From Symsagittifera roscoffensis (lineage: Eukaryota; Xenacoelomorpha; Acoela; Convolutidae): DNA of 64,000 nucleotides. The stretch's first letter is position 1, and every line of letters begins with the position of its first letter. The stretch spans positions 25,131,254-25,195,253 of the forward strand of contig NC_087065.1 of the NCBI RefSeq assembly GCF_963678635.1, in the 5' to 3' direction. The position numbers and the translations under genes are program-made. Of the stretch, positions 1 to 9,797 are shown piece by piece. The notes under the pieces were generated by a model that did no database searches, was not told the origin of the DNA, and saw only the letters and a list, made by a program, of their open reading frames with translations.

Positions 1-130
1 TTTTGTATAAGAACTAAGACTATTATTCGGATAACAATTAAAAGAAGCATTAGAAACTAGCTCAAAAGTAAGAGAATCTATGACAACTGATCAATAGAAA
101 CTCAATTTTTTTAAAGGACACCTTTATTCT
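1..130. repeat. Copy of the sequence following a Polinton integrase 3' end
   Basis: This segment is nearly identical to 4,501-4,640 (shared run starting TTGTATAAGAACTAAGAC). In both places it lies just beyond the 3' end of a minus-strand Polinton integrase fragment, so it marks the boundary of a duplicated Polinton segment with an offset of about 4.5 kb. The copy continues off the left edge of the window. Confidence 0.75.
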
Positions 131-140
131 GAACATTTTC

Positions 141-715
141 TCAGCTCTTTTTACATAAAAGTTCCCCGGAATTTCTTTTTTTCGAGATCTTTGCTGAGAT
201 GTATGTAGGAGGTTTTTTTGTAGATTTTGTCAAAAATTCAAAACTTTTATCTGTTAACTGTGGCTTGTATTTTTTTCGGAACGGAATATTATTTTTCGAA
301 ACTCTCACTCTATCCCCAATTTTGAATTTTGGTTGAGTATTTCTCATGAAAGATTTTCCAACAGAATGATTTTTGCGACAGATCAATGTAGAAACATAAT
401 GCTGCATTTTGGGAACAAATATTTTACCATGATCTTCAATGCAACGATATATTATATGTTTTAGAGACTGAATTGCTCTCTCTGCAACTGCAGCTTTTGT
501 TTCACTCGTTGGCGAGTAAACTTCAATGTTTTTCTCTTGGCAAATTTTTTTAAAGGCTACACCATATTCTGTTCTTCTATCAACCCAAAATTTTTCAGGA
601 GTATTTTTTTGACCGAAATCTTTTTTTGAAAGCTTGTAAAGTGTCTTTAGCATACTTTGTTTTCATTGTTTCAGCTCTGATAAATCTCGAAAAAATATAA
701 AGAATAATCTATCTT
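141..715 (-). pseudogene. Polinton/Maverick integrase, C-terminal fragment
   Basis: Polinton integrases are retroviral-type DDE enzymes that insert the element DNA into the host genome. This fragment shows the second catalytic Asp in a WVDRRTEYG context, the downstream catalytic Glu in the block AAVAERAIQSLKHII, and the family's C-terminal domain (PKFKIGDRVRVSKNNIPF, then PPTY and a GNFY-like end). The domain naming is family knowledge. The upstream part (655-715, ETMKTKYAKDTLQAFKK) is in another frame, and the first catalytic Asp region is missing. Directly upstream lies a major-capsid tail (784-975), so the fragment is joined to a different Polinton gene. It is a decayed duplicate of the longer copy at 4,655-5,560. 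Confidence 0.85.
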
Positions 716-783
716 TGCAATTGATAATGGAAAGTCCGAAAAAAGTTTGAGTAGTTTTATAAGAACCTGAAAACTCAAAAAAA

Positions 784-975
784 CTAAACATTTTTGGCGA
801 CTGTTCCGAGTTTGTCAACTTGAATGTTTGATAGTCTTTCTCCCAAGACTATCACTTTCGTTACTTGCTCAAGGGAAATTGGAAAAACATTTCTAATTTC
901 AAGTTTTCTCCACTAAGTTCTGGATAATGCAAGTGCTCAGCTGCATACTGTAGTGAAGTCAAGTCAAAAATTAGA
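784..975 (-). pseudogene. Polinton major capsid protein, C-terminal fragment
   Basis: The minus strand reads a tail matching the end of the larger capsid copy at 2,248-3,330: a block with HLHYPELSGENLKLE, then VIVLGERLSNIQVDKL and a TVAKNV stop. This is the C-terminus of the F54H12.2-like double jelly-roll capsid protein of metazoan Polintons (family knowledge). Only about 60 codons remain, with a frame break after the LKLE region. It is fused to the integrase remnant at 141-715, so its present position is the product of rearrangement. Confidence 0.75.
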
Positions 976-1009
976 ATATAGTGATTCAGATGGCAAAATA
1001 CTTTTCGGC

Positions 1010-1620
1010 ACCCGAATATCCCATATATTAAGATAGTGTATATATTTCCCTATGTTTAAGGATTAGAAATTCTTTTAGGGAATGAAGAACTCATTAAGAT
1101 AGGGAATAGTTTGCCCAATGTATTAAGATAGGTAATGGTTGGGTTTAAGTGTGATGGTCAGAGAATGGTTAGAAAAACGGTTGTTTTTTTTCGGTTTTTG
1201 TGTAGAAATGTCTAGTTATGTAGCAAAAATTTTGGCGAGCGTTATCTAGTAAGTGAATATCAATGGTTAACTATGCGTAGGTTGTAGAAAGAAGGTTTTA
1301 TAATTTTCATGTACATAGTGAGTCATTGGTAAGAATTTCAAAATTTGAGATTTTTTAAATCAAAAATAAGGAAAGTTTTTCAAAAAAACATCAAAACACG
1401 ATAAGATTTGGTATAATTCGATCTATTAAGTAATTATAAGATAATTTTTTTTCTTTGTTAAGATAATTTTGCTCTATTTACCTAAAATTTAGGTGAAGCC
1501 TACTGAAACTTCAAAAAATTTAGTTTTTTTTAGTAAAAAAATTAAATTACTAAGAAACTATGTAAATCACAGCATCGTATAATAAATTTATTGCCATAAT
1601 TTACACTCACAAAAATAAAA
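1010..1620. repeat. Dispersed non-coding repeat (AAGATAGGGAAT family), copy 1
   Basis: This stretch has no convincing ORF. It is built of loosely repeated phrases such as CCCAATGTATTAAGATAGG, and a long diverged match lies at 22,630-23,400, including the unique blocks around GAAATGTCTAGTT and TATAATTTTC. It sits between two Polinton fragments here and next to a Gypsy-like gag remnant in the other copy, so it behaves as an independent dispersed repeat or as a Polinton non-coding region. Its nature is not resolved. Confidence 0.6.
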
Positions 1621-1629
1621 CTTCACATT

Positions 1630-1990
1630 TACATAAAATTACTTGGAAGGTCAAAACATGCGCATCAAGGAAGTTTTTCAAGTTATGCAAGAATTTAAAA
1701 AGAAGAAATGCTGAATAAAGTGCTTAAAATCCGCACAAATTATCAGTTTTTTTGTAGTTTTCGAGGAACCATTCGCCAAAATTTTTTGTCAAAAAGGAGT
1801 AAGTTGATCTTTTTCTACCCAAAAAATCAGCAAAGTATTTAATTTTATTCAATCGAGCTATCATGATCCTGTGTTCTCCTCTATCATTGCTTGGGGCTGT
1901 GATAACAGTTGCAAAAGAATATTTTGTTAGTCGATGTACTTTATCAGAGGGGTAAGATTCCATCTACTTGAATCTGAGCACCTGGATTTT
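1630..1990 (-). pseudogene. Polinton adenovirus-type cysteine protease fragment
   Basis: Polinton proteases (Ulp1/adenain superfamily) mature the capsid proteins. The minus strand at 1,724-1,963 carries the expected order: ITAPSNDRGEHRIMIARL holding the catalytic His in GEH, then YFADFLGRK with the Asp region, and DNLCGF with the nucleophile Cys. After LCGF an in-frame stop replaces the usual Tyr, and the reading resumes as ALYSAFLLFKF to about 1,640. The residue after the catalytic His is Arg, where I expect Trp. About 110 codons remain and no intact start is present. It lies downstream of the capsid genes on the same strand, as expected for a late-gene cluster. Confidence 0.75.
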
Positions 1991-2247
1991 TTCGATAATT
2001 TGCAAACGTAAAAAATTATCCATCTTTGCAATTGTTTGCTGATCTACAACTAAAAACAAAGAAATTGATAGTTTGATAGTGCAATTTAGGATAAAAAAAG
2101 AAAGATTAATGACTTACGCGCATTTAGGTATTGAATCAACAAAGTCCCATACACAAGTCTTATGCAGTGGGCAAAGGTGATTGGATAACGATGGAAAGTC
2201 CCATAAAAATTACAGTAGTTTTATAGGAATCTGGAAATTCAAAAAAA

Positions 2248-3330
2248 CTAAACATTTTTGGCGACTGTTCTGAGTTGGTCAACTTGAATGTTTGTTAGTC
2301 TTTCTCCCAAGACTATCACTTCCGTTACTTGATCAGGGGAAATTGGAAAAACAGTTCTAATTTTAAGCTTTCTCCACTAAGTTCTGGATAATGCAACTGC
2401 TCAACTGCATCCTGTATTGAAGTCAACTCAAAACTAGAATATAGTGATTTAAAAATCTTCCATAGGAAGAGCTTGAAAATCTTCGTTAAACTTCTTTGCT
2501 TCCATTGTTGAACCATAAGGTCGACATGGAGAAGTTGTATCTAATGAAATAATTGCTCTTCCACTCCGAATCATTCTAAGCTTCCTCAAACAAAATTGTT
2601 GATAATTGAAAGGATTTTTGTGAAAAGAACCCGCAGCAGCTGATTTTGTATTCATTGCAACAGCTATTCTTCTGATTGGGGCATTATTGAAATCATTTTC
2701 CCGAATAAAATGGTTTTGACGAGATGGAATGCTGAAGTTTCTTGCTATAGTTTCCATTTAATTGTAATGAGCAGGTTCCCTTTCCAGATTCCATTGCAAG
2801 TTTTGATGCAAGTTTTGATAGTAAACAGCGAACAATCAACAATTTTCAGACTAGCATTTGGATTATCAGACAGCATCTTAAAGTTAGGTCTAGCTGGAGT
2901 TAGTTTAGTTTGAGTTTGGTTTTTATTAGTAATAAACTTTCACAAGCGAACAAATCAATGGCAAGCCTGCCATAAAGTGAAGTGAAAAGTTTTCCCTGAT
3001 CCTAAAGAGTTTGCTCTATCAGTGAGCGGATAAATATCAAATGCCTACGGATATTCTTCAAAACTATATGCGTGACAAGCAAGTATTTCTTTATTACTCA
3101 CTGCCGACGAGTTGATTTCGTTCGATTTTTGTGATTTATGAGGATATAAGCCAATTGCGTTGTAAACCATTGTTTTGTTAAAATAAACTTCACAATTGGA
3201 GAAAAGAGAATGTAGTAGATTGCTTACATAAAATAGGTAAGTTTGTGGTTCCTCATCTGAGTCACTCTTTGATTTTGCTGCATTCTCTGCTTTTTCTTTC
3301 TCTGCTTTTTGTTTCTTGCTATAGTTTTCA
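2248..3330 (-). pseudogene. Polinton major capsid protein (double jelly-roll), decayed
   Basis: The protein would form the icosahedral shell of the virus-like Polinton particle. Reading the minus strand downward, blocks appear in family order: a charged leader (KKQKAEKEKAENAAKSKSD), VSNLLHSLFSNCEVYFNKT, ARPNFKMLSDNPNASLKIVD, NAPIRRIAVAMNTKSAAAG, NPFNYQQFCLRKLRMIRSG, and a C-terminal YPELSGESLKLEL to TVAKNV. Frame changes and stops separate the blocks, and about 50 codons after the EEYP block are garbled. A short segment (TTGCTATAG..CAAGTTTTGATGC) occurs at both 2,730-2,820 and 3,312-3,400, so a small internal rearrangement also occurred. It is non-functional as it stands. The family name is from recognition of the F54H12.2-like pattern. 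Confidence 0.85.
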
Positions 3331-3751
3331 TTTAATTGTAATGAGCAGGTTCCCTTTCCAATTTCCATTGCAAGTTTTGATGCAAGTTCTTTGCGAGAGC
3401 GACTGGTTTTCGAACTACTTTTTCGAGAAATGGTTCTTCTAGTTCTACACTTGGCTTTTTTTTTCTTCAACCCAACAGTTTTCGAACTCTTTTTGTTCCA
3501 ACGACTTTTGCAAATGTTTTGAGTTTTTTTTCGTCCACTGACAAATTCTCAAATCTCTGGAGCTGCAAAATCAAAGAAATCTGCTCCGATTCCTTCTGCA
3601 GCTGTGACTATATATTTTTTAATAAAGAGGACTGCAGTTCTCTTAAGAGTTTGTGCAAGAGCACCAAATTTTTTTCCACGCTGTCTTGCATGTCCACGAA
3701 AAATAAGAAATTTAGCTGAACATTCAGCAACCCTTTCGTATGAAGTATAAA
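3330..3751 (-). pseudogene. Polinton basic virion protein (minor structural, PX-like)
   Basis: The minus strand reads GHARQRGKKFGALAQTLKR, then AVLFIKKYIVTAAEGIGADF, then after a frame change a lysine-rich domain ending in CRTRRTISRKSSSKTSRSRK. A glycine/hydrophobic N-terminal stretch followed by a very basic tail is typical of the minor virion protein that lies between the minor and major capsid genes of Polintons, and this is exactly its position here. It starts about one codon after the minor-capsid stop at 3,752-3,754, so the two would be translated from adjacent or overlapping messages. No ATG start remains. The identification rests on gene order and composition more than on a diagnostic motif. 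Confidence 0.6.
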
Positions 3752-4490
3752 TCAAAAATGGTTATCCGAAATCCTGCGAAACAAGTGAACAACTCGTGTA
3801 ATTCCTACGGATACAAAAGGAATTTTTTCGCCTGTAGTATCCGTTAGTTCAATTTTTTTGCTATGGAAAGACTTTTTAATAATTTTTTGAAATTGTAGAT
3901 TCGTAAAGGTTTGATATGTCACGTAATGTCCTGTTGATATTATATCTCCATTTTTTTTACTTTAGAAATGAAAGGACTACAACGAAACGAAGGAGTTTTT
4001 GTATCACCTACTTTAAAATATTCTATAATATCACTTTATATATTATTAGGGAATGTATTCTTATAAGGTCGTAAGAATACTGAGGAGAATGTTGAACTTT
4101 TTTTTTTATAACCACTGCCTCAATTTGTTCTAATTCGCAACCAGAAAGGTGACTCAAGTCAGCACTTTGAATTATAAACACTGACTGATCCTCAGGTAAA
4201 TGAATGGCAAAATGTTTGTGTAGTATTATCTACAAATACATAAATTCCATTGAATTCCTATTTTTGTGCTCCTTTACGTTCACGAACTTTGTCATTCATG
4301 GCTACAACTATATCACCAATACTTGGATACAACCCATGGTCAATATGCATCGGTTCGATCTTTTTTTCCCTCAGAACACTTTCTCGCCCATCTATGAAAG
4401 TAAACTTTCCCTCAGTAGCGTTTTGTTACAATAAAGGGTACGATAATTCTGAAATAGCAACCGCCCATTCTCCTGTATGATGTTTTTGTT
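3752..4490 (-). pseudogene. Polinton minor capsid (penton) protein, single jelly-roll, decayed
   Basis: The protein would form the pentons of the Polinton capsid. Visible blocks on the minus strand are EWAVAISELSYPLL at the N-terminus, FIDGRESVLREKKIEP, LYPSIGDIVVAMNDKVRER, then GDTKTPSFRCSPFISK and GDIISTGHYVTYQTFTNLQF, and an ending TGEKIPFVSVGITRVVHLF with a TGA stop at 3,752-3,754. These match the conserved pattern of metazoan Polinton penton proteins as I know it. Frameshifts occur at an A-run near 3,955 and elsewhere, and the middle (about 4,080-4,230) has stops. The last 65 codons are an open, well-conserved frame. Confidence 0.8.
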
Positions 4491-4500
4491 CCGGCAGAAA

Positions 4501-4640
4501 ACTTGTATAAGAACTAAGACTATTATTCGGATAACAATTAAAAGAAGCATTAGAAACTATCTCAAAAGTAAAAAAAACCTATGACAATGGATCGATAGAA
4601 ATTTAATTTTTTTAAAAAGACTCACCTTTAATCTGAACAT
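4501..4640. repeat. Second copy of the integrase-flanking sequence
   Basis: Almost identical to 1-130 and in the same orientation relative to an integrase 3' end. It contains no ORF of note and separates the minor capsid gene from the integrase. Confidence 0.75.
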
Positions 4641-4654
4641 TTTCTCAGCTCTTT

Positions 4655-5560
4655 TCACATAAAAATTTCCCAGAATTTCTTTTTTTCGAGATCTTTGATA
4701 ATATATGTAGGAGGTTTTGGCGTGGATTTTGTCAAAAATTCAAAATTTTCATCTGTAAACTGTGGCTTGAATCTTTTTTGGAACGGAATATTATTTTTTG
4801 AAATTCTCACTCTATCCTCAATTTTGAATTTTGGTTGAGTATATTTCATGAACGATTTTCCAACAGTTTGATTTTTGCGACAGTTCAATTTAGAAACATA
4901 TTGCTGCAATTTGGTAACAAATATTTCACCATGATCTCCAATGTAACGATATATTATATGTTTTAGAGACTGAATTGCTCTATCTGCAACTGCAGCTTTT
5001 GTTTCACTCATTGGTGAGTAAACTTCAATGTTTTTTTCTTGGCAAATTTTTTTTAAAGGCTCCCCCATATTCTGTTCTTCTATCAACCCAAAGTTTTTCA
5101 GGAGTATTTTTTCGAGAAATTAATTTTTTGAAAGCTTGTAAAGTGTCTTAAGCATACTTTGTTTTCATTGTTTCAACTCTGATAAATCTCAAAAAAATAT
5201 CTAATAAATACTTGATTCCATTGTTTTGACTAGCTAACTTGTCTACAAAAGCCAAGTCCATATACGGAGTTTTCATTAATTTATTAGAAAAATTTTGAAG
5301 TCTTCGGAAACGCCTGATTGGTGGACCAAATTTTGTATACGACGTCTTGGTTTGTAAGAATTTTTCTATTTTGTTTTTTGATACACTCGGTTTACTCAAG
5401 TTTCGATTAGAACCGTACTCAGCTCCACCCCTAGAATACAATATGTTTAGTCTTACCTTTTCAGATTTTGAAAGGGATCCAAGTTTTTCTAACTTTTGCT
5501 TTGGCATTCTTGTTAATAACAAGTTTAAGAGGAGTTGAGTTGCTTCCAAAATAGTAAAGT
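4655..5560 (-). pseudogene. Polinton/Maverick integrase, near full length but broken
   Basis: DDE integrase of the Polinton type. In order on the minus strand: an N-terminal region with SVSKNKIEKFLQTKTSYTKF, the first catalytic Asp in YMDLAFVDKLASQN with a degraded GIKYLL strand, the second Asp region WVDRRTEYGG, the Glu in KAAVADRAIQSLKHII, and the C-terminal domain KFKIEDRVRISKNNIPFQK. Two frames (5,148-5,549 and 4,655-5,086) cover it, with the break in the segment around 5,090-5,150. A second, shorter copy is at 141-715. All three acidic positions are still recognisable, so the pseudogene is not very old. An alternative would be a retroviral integrase, but the C-terminal pattern is specific to Polintons. 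Confidence 0.85.
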
Positions 5561-5879
5561 AAATATCTGGAAAATTGGCTTTTTTTTCGCTTTAGTGCAC
5601 ACACAAATTCTACGATAGATTCTTATGTTTTTCGATTTTCTAATATACCTTGCCCGACTGGCTGAGTTTAATTCTAGGAGAATTCAAAATTACATTAATA
5701 AGGTGCTTATTGTTAGTCGTTTTCAACATCGCATTTACAGCGCTATAAATAGAAGCAAAATGTTTCGGTACAATCTTATCTTTTTCTTAAATGGTTTCAA
5801 TTTTTGTTTTCTTGGAAGTTTACTTTGTGATTGGTAAACTGAGTACGGAAACAAAACAAACTGATCAATACCATGTCAA
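5561..5879. other. Unassigned interval between integrase and small Polinton protein
   Basis: No frame in this stretch gives recognisable protein, and the ORFs present are short with hydrophobic low-complexity content. It may hold the decayed remainder of the small conserved protein and the integrase N-terminus. Confidence 0.4.
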
Positions 5880-6085
5880 TCATTTAATGACAAAGGGGAT
5901 GATAATACTTATCAATTATAAATCTTTAGCTGAACTAAAACTATTTCTCCATTTGTGTAGAGGAGTATTCTTCTGTGTTAACTGTGAATTTTTTTTTCGA
6001 TACTTTACTACGTCTTCTTTCCGAGGGTCTCGAAGCTCTCCTCTTAATAGCTTCACCGAACACTCAATCAGAAACTGAAAGAAAT
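5880..6085 (-). pseudogene. Small conserved Polinton protein, N-terminal remnant
   Basis: The minus strand reads IECSVKLLRGELRDPRKED followed by a lysine-rich segment and NTPLHKWRNSFSSAKDL. A short protein with a leucine/lysine helix, then a positively charged pair before a hydrophobic stretch, is a common companion of Polinton late genes in animals. Its function is unknown to me. The downstream hydrophobic part (LISIIIPFVIK) is interrupted by stops. It directly follows the ATPase on the same strand. Confidence 0.5.
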
Positions 6086-6089
6086 TATT

Positions 6090-6816
6090 TGGACAATTGA
6101 GAATGAATTGTTTTTGAAGTCTTAGGGAAATTTTTTGAAATATTGGGAGAATAGAGACGTATTGTGTACTACTCGTACGAAAATTTTGTCTCAATTCTAT
6201 TTGGTAAATAAGACGTTGTTGAAAATGAGCCACTATTAGAGCAATACCTAAGTGAATCAACTGTTTTGGGGTTAAATCAATAAGTAAATGACCATAAGGA
6301 ACAGATGTTGCACCTTGATACCACTCTTTCAATTGAGATCCTAGACCTAAATGTTGACTTATTGTATTGATTTGTAAAACATCTTTCGTCGACTTGAACA
6401 AGACTATAAGTGTAATTTGCAACTCTACATCTCTTCCCAATTTGCTTTGATGAAATAAATTGTGTTTGATGTATATTGTATTCAGACCCCTGTGTCTCCC
6501 AGCAGTGGCAATTTTTACAAATCGTTTGAAGTTTGATATTTCTCCACAAAACCATCAAATATAAGCAGGTACTTAGTTCCGTTATAAGGAACATTTTCAA
6601 TCAAGTCAAAATCTACTCCTTGGATAAATTTAAGGTTTTTTCTTTGCATTTGACTATAAAGAGGTTGATAATGTTGATCAAAATAAAACGTTTTGTCGAA
6701 TGCTGGCTGAAAAGTGCCAGATGTTAACCAATCAAAAAAAGATGAGTATTCTTAGAACCACTCGGTCCAACAAGGGAAATAAAAATTCGCTTTTTGGAAG
6801 ATATTATTTTTTTCAT
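6090..6816 (-). pseudogene. Polinton A32-like packaging ATPase, decayed
   Basis: FtsK/HerA-superfamily ATPases of Polintons pump DNA into capsids. A methionine start at 6,814-6,816 leads into MKKIISSKKRIFISLVGPSG, giving a P-loop-like GPSGSKNT that lacks the canonical GKT order. Then, with frame changes, come YLLIFDG (Walker B region), AGRHRGLNTIYIKHNLFHQ, VLFKSTKDVLQINTISQHL and SVPYGHLLIDLTPK, the last being a hallmark of this family near the C-terminus. Stops and frameshifts occur after each block, and the altered P-loop would abolish nucleotide binding. It is the most upstream Polinton gene of this minus-strand cluster. Confidence 0.8.
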
Positions 6817-7362
6817 AGTTTTCGAGAAGGTAGAATATAACCGACTGTACTTGATAAGATAGCTACTCAAACTGTCGTTTCTTCACATGTTGTGGACAAC
6901 ACTATTCGAACGATTGCACATACCAGCATGGAAACTAAAACAAAAAATTGGCACAGAAAAACTAAAAGAGATCTATTACATGTACGTCCAAACAATTTCC
7001 ATGATTTTCGTTCATGTTTTTCTTCATCAAAAACAAAATTTCCTAAATTTATGGAATTTTTACCTTGATCGACCATCTTAAATCTAGAAAGAAAAGTTTG
7101 ACAAAAAATTTTAATCAAATTTTAAAAAAGGCAGTACAATAAGGTTATTATGATTTACAATTTGTTATAAAAACATCGAGTCCATGTTCCGTAAGCAAAT
7201 GCTTTTCTTTCTGTACACTGAACAGTTTTGGCATGACGAAATGGGTAGCTGCTGCACCTCCAATCATATTCTTCATCTTTGAATATCACATACTGAACTT
7301 TTGGGCAAGCGTATTTATCCAAATATATAATCTTTTATTCCAAAAACTCTGACTTTACATTT
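6817..7362. other. Unassigned interval upstream of the ATPase
   Basis: A minus-strand ORF at 6,867-7,118 begins MVDQGKNSINLGN and ends in a hydrophobic stretch (LLVFLCQFFVLVSMLVCAIV). A similar beginning, including the upstream bases TACTGCC and GATTTAA then ATGGTCGATCA, recurs on the minus strand near 26,662. The shared start hints at a related repeat or gene family, but the downstream protein sequences do not match, so I do not call a gene. Confidence 0.3.
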
Positions 7363-8204
7363 TTCATAACTTTTTGCAAAAGACTCCGTTTCGGTGGCTT
7401 CTTGATTTTTCAATATTTTTCAAATTTTACGGTATTTTTTGTAACCGCTGCTCCAATTGATTCCAAGACGATGCTTTGTACACCAAGCAGATTGGGATGT
7501 TGGTTTGAATTTTTTGGGAGGAAGAAAATTTTATCCTACCGTTTGTCCATCCTTACAAACTCCTAACTCTTTCACTGTTTTGTTTTCATTACATTTCAAT
7601 ACCAAAACAACCAGGCTCATTATAATAAGTTTTTTTCTCTGAAGTTTTGTTTGGTTAAAATGAATAAAAATCGATCAATGCATATACTTTTGAAGCAAAT
7701 ATTTTAACATTTGCACAGAAAAATTATCGAGAAAGCATGAACTGGGGAGACTAGGTACAACATAACAATACCCAGGTCCTTTTTTTGTAATAGATTTCAC
7801 AGATCCATCAGAATCATGTCGAATTGCATGTAATCTAAAGATTTTGGAGTTCGCAAAAAATAATCCATACAGGAACTTTTGCATCCAATTAGAACTCCAA
7901 AGAAAAAATTTTGTTCCAATTCTTTCAAATTTTTGTCCATTTCTTTCAACTTTAGAACTCCAAAAAAAAATTTTTGGTCCATTTCTTTCAAATTTTTTCT
8001 GATTTTGTTTTTGATGAGAAATCTTGCGTTACAATCTCAAAAATTCTCAGGTTTTCATTCAATTACTGTACGTTCACTTTCGACAGTGCATTCGTCAATA
8101 ATGATACAAGATATTTTGAATAATTCTACATATCCTAGTAAGGAAATAAGGAAGTATATCGAGTAATTTTTCATATTCTAATCTTTGTACTTGGAAAGAG
8201 TGAT

Positions 8205-8387
8205 TTATGTTCCGTTGATTCCTTTTCTACGATATTCTATAAGTACTATTTTTTTGGTATCGTATCGGTATGCTATGTGAATTTTTCTTCTACGATTATG
8301 CAGGGTCCACTCAAAACGTGATATTTGTGAGTCTACGTCCAAATTCTGCAAGTTTGGTAAATTTTGTGATTCTATAACAAGTAGCAA
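8205..8387 (-). other. Unrecognised 60-codon ORF, duplicated at 12,173-12,355
   Basis: The ORF reads QNLPNLQNLDVDSQISRFEW, then TLHNRRRKIHIAYRYDTKKI and a basic end. Composition is protein-like rather than low-complexity. Both tandem copies keep it open (one Gly/Arg difference near the end), but that mostly reflects how recent the duplication is. It lies downstream of the ~130-codon gene on the same strand and could be a further exon of it. No domain is recognised. Confidence 0.35.
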
Positions 8388-8569
8388 ACTTTTTTTGACT
8401 TTTCTGGCAGAGAAACATTGAAAAAAGCCAATTTATTGTGATGTTTTAAGATTAAATTTCTCGAAAAACCAATATTCCAACTCATTCTGCTCAACACGAA
8501 TCCTAATTGAAAAAAAGATTTTGAGGACAAATATTTAAATTACAAGACAAAAAACATAATTAACACAGT

Positions 8570-8955
8570 TTATTGTACATTACAGTTCTCAAAAATCATA
8601 ATTTCTCTCAAAGTTTGGGACAGTTCTTTGAATTTATTTAAAGTATAGTTTACATAGGCAACTTGTTTCATTGCTTCATTCTCTTTTGCAATGAACAGTC
8701 GAATCTGAATGTAGGGACGTTTGTTAACATTATACTTCTTGAGCGGGACACAAGTTTGTCTTCTATTAAAGGATTCCAAGTCATATACTTTGTTGCAGTT
8801 GGCAAGCTCCTGGTCCATAGTTGACTCCTTGTCAGTAGTGAGTTCTAATACAAGAACGAATCCAAGGTTTTCATCATCGTTAATGACAGTATATCTAAAT
8901 GCCGAGATTGCTTCTCCTTCTTTTTCACAAAGATATACTTGCTGTCTTTTCTCGA
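8570..8955 (-). CDS. Uncharacterised ~130-codon gene, copy 1
   Basis: A single open frame runs from after a TAA at 8,956-8,958 to the stop at 8,570-8,572. It contains LEKRQQVYLCEKEGEAISAF, TVINDDENLGFVLVLEL, STMDQELANCNKVYDLESF, KKYNVNKRPYIQIRLFIAK and YVNYTLNKFKELSQTL. The first ATG inside is at 8,816-8,818, so an upstream exon is likely if the gene is real. The same protein is encoded at 12,538-12,923 (tandem copy, one nonsense) and, diverged, at 27,406-27,796. Substitutions in the distant copy keep the PYIQIRL and VNYTLN.FKELSQ blocks, which suggests past selection. I do not recognise it; a beta-strand/helix pattern vaguely like PC4 ssDNA-binding domains is speculation. Confidence 0.5.
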
Positions 8956-9321
8956 GTTAACTCAACTCATTTTTGTTTAATAGTTTCAAGCAGGGTTCAA
9001 AACAAATTTCCTCTTCTAGGATTTTTGGGACCAAGCAAACTTACCAATTCTTGTTTAATTTTTAGAGACATCAATATAATTGGGACTAGTGTCTTTCTTG
9101 AGTACGTTTTTGGAAAGCAAACTGTTCAGATGTGGAGAATTAGGAGAAATTATTTTGAGACTAAATGAAAAAGGAAGTAAACAATATGAGTCAAACAACT
9201 GACCATAAACGGAAATCAAACTTTCAATGGAATTTTTGTGTGAAACTTCCAAATATGGAATTTTGTAGATCTTAGTTTTCCTTTATAAATCCAAAACCCT
9301 CAGCAAAAATCATTGTTTCAG

Positions 9322-9528
9322 ATGGCTGCATGTATGCGCCAAGCTCTTCCAATTTTTCATTCAGATTATTGTCAAAAATTGCTATTTATTTCAGTTTCCA
9401 GTGATTTTTACGAAAAAAGGATACTGACCCATAATGTTTGTGTCTCTACCCACAATGTTTACTGTTCTTTGGAAACTTGTAAACTCCACATACTTCTGAT
9501 TGGTTCACCTTTCAATCAATTTTTATAA
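9322..9528 (+). CDS. Small ORF divergent to the ~130-codon gene, copy 1
   Basis: The ATG at 9,322 directly follows TTGTTTCAG, a good nematode splice acceptor (cis or spliced leader). The frame reads MAACMRQALPIFHSDYCQKL, then LFISVSSDFYEKRIL, and ends at 9,526-9,528. The copy at 28,134 starts with the related MAAAMCQALPSFYSDYCNKS, preserving the CQALP.F.SDYC pattern across substantial divergence, and also follows an acceptor-like CCAG. It lies head-to-head with the minus-strand ~130-codon gene. Function is unknown. It may be a first exon of a longer gene. Confidence 0.4.
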   Translation: MAACMRQALPIFHSDYCQKLLFISVSSDFYEKRILTHNVCVSTHNVYCSLETCKLHILLIGSPFNQFL

Positions 9529-9797
9529 CGTTTCGGTAATTTTTATTTCACATAGCAAATTATCGATTGTCTTTACACTCTGTACAAATAGAGATTTTAT
9601 TCGAATGCTATTTCATCAACTGGTGAAGTTTTCAATCAACTTGACCGCGCTGTTCATCACAATTTGTAAGGGAAAAGAATAGAAAAATTGTCAAGGGTTG
9701 CAAAGATAAGACTGTTACGCAAAAAATTCAAACCTCATTATTTATTTTCTAACAAGAAACTAGCTTCCACACAAAGTCTCGATTCACCTTTTTCTTT

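Noticed and set aside
8570-8955. PC4-like ssDNA-binding assignment for the ~130-codon protein
   Set aside because: The resemblance is limited to a strand-then-helix impression; no diagnostic PC4 residues can be pointed to.
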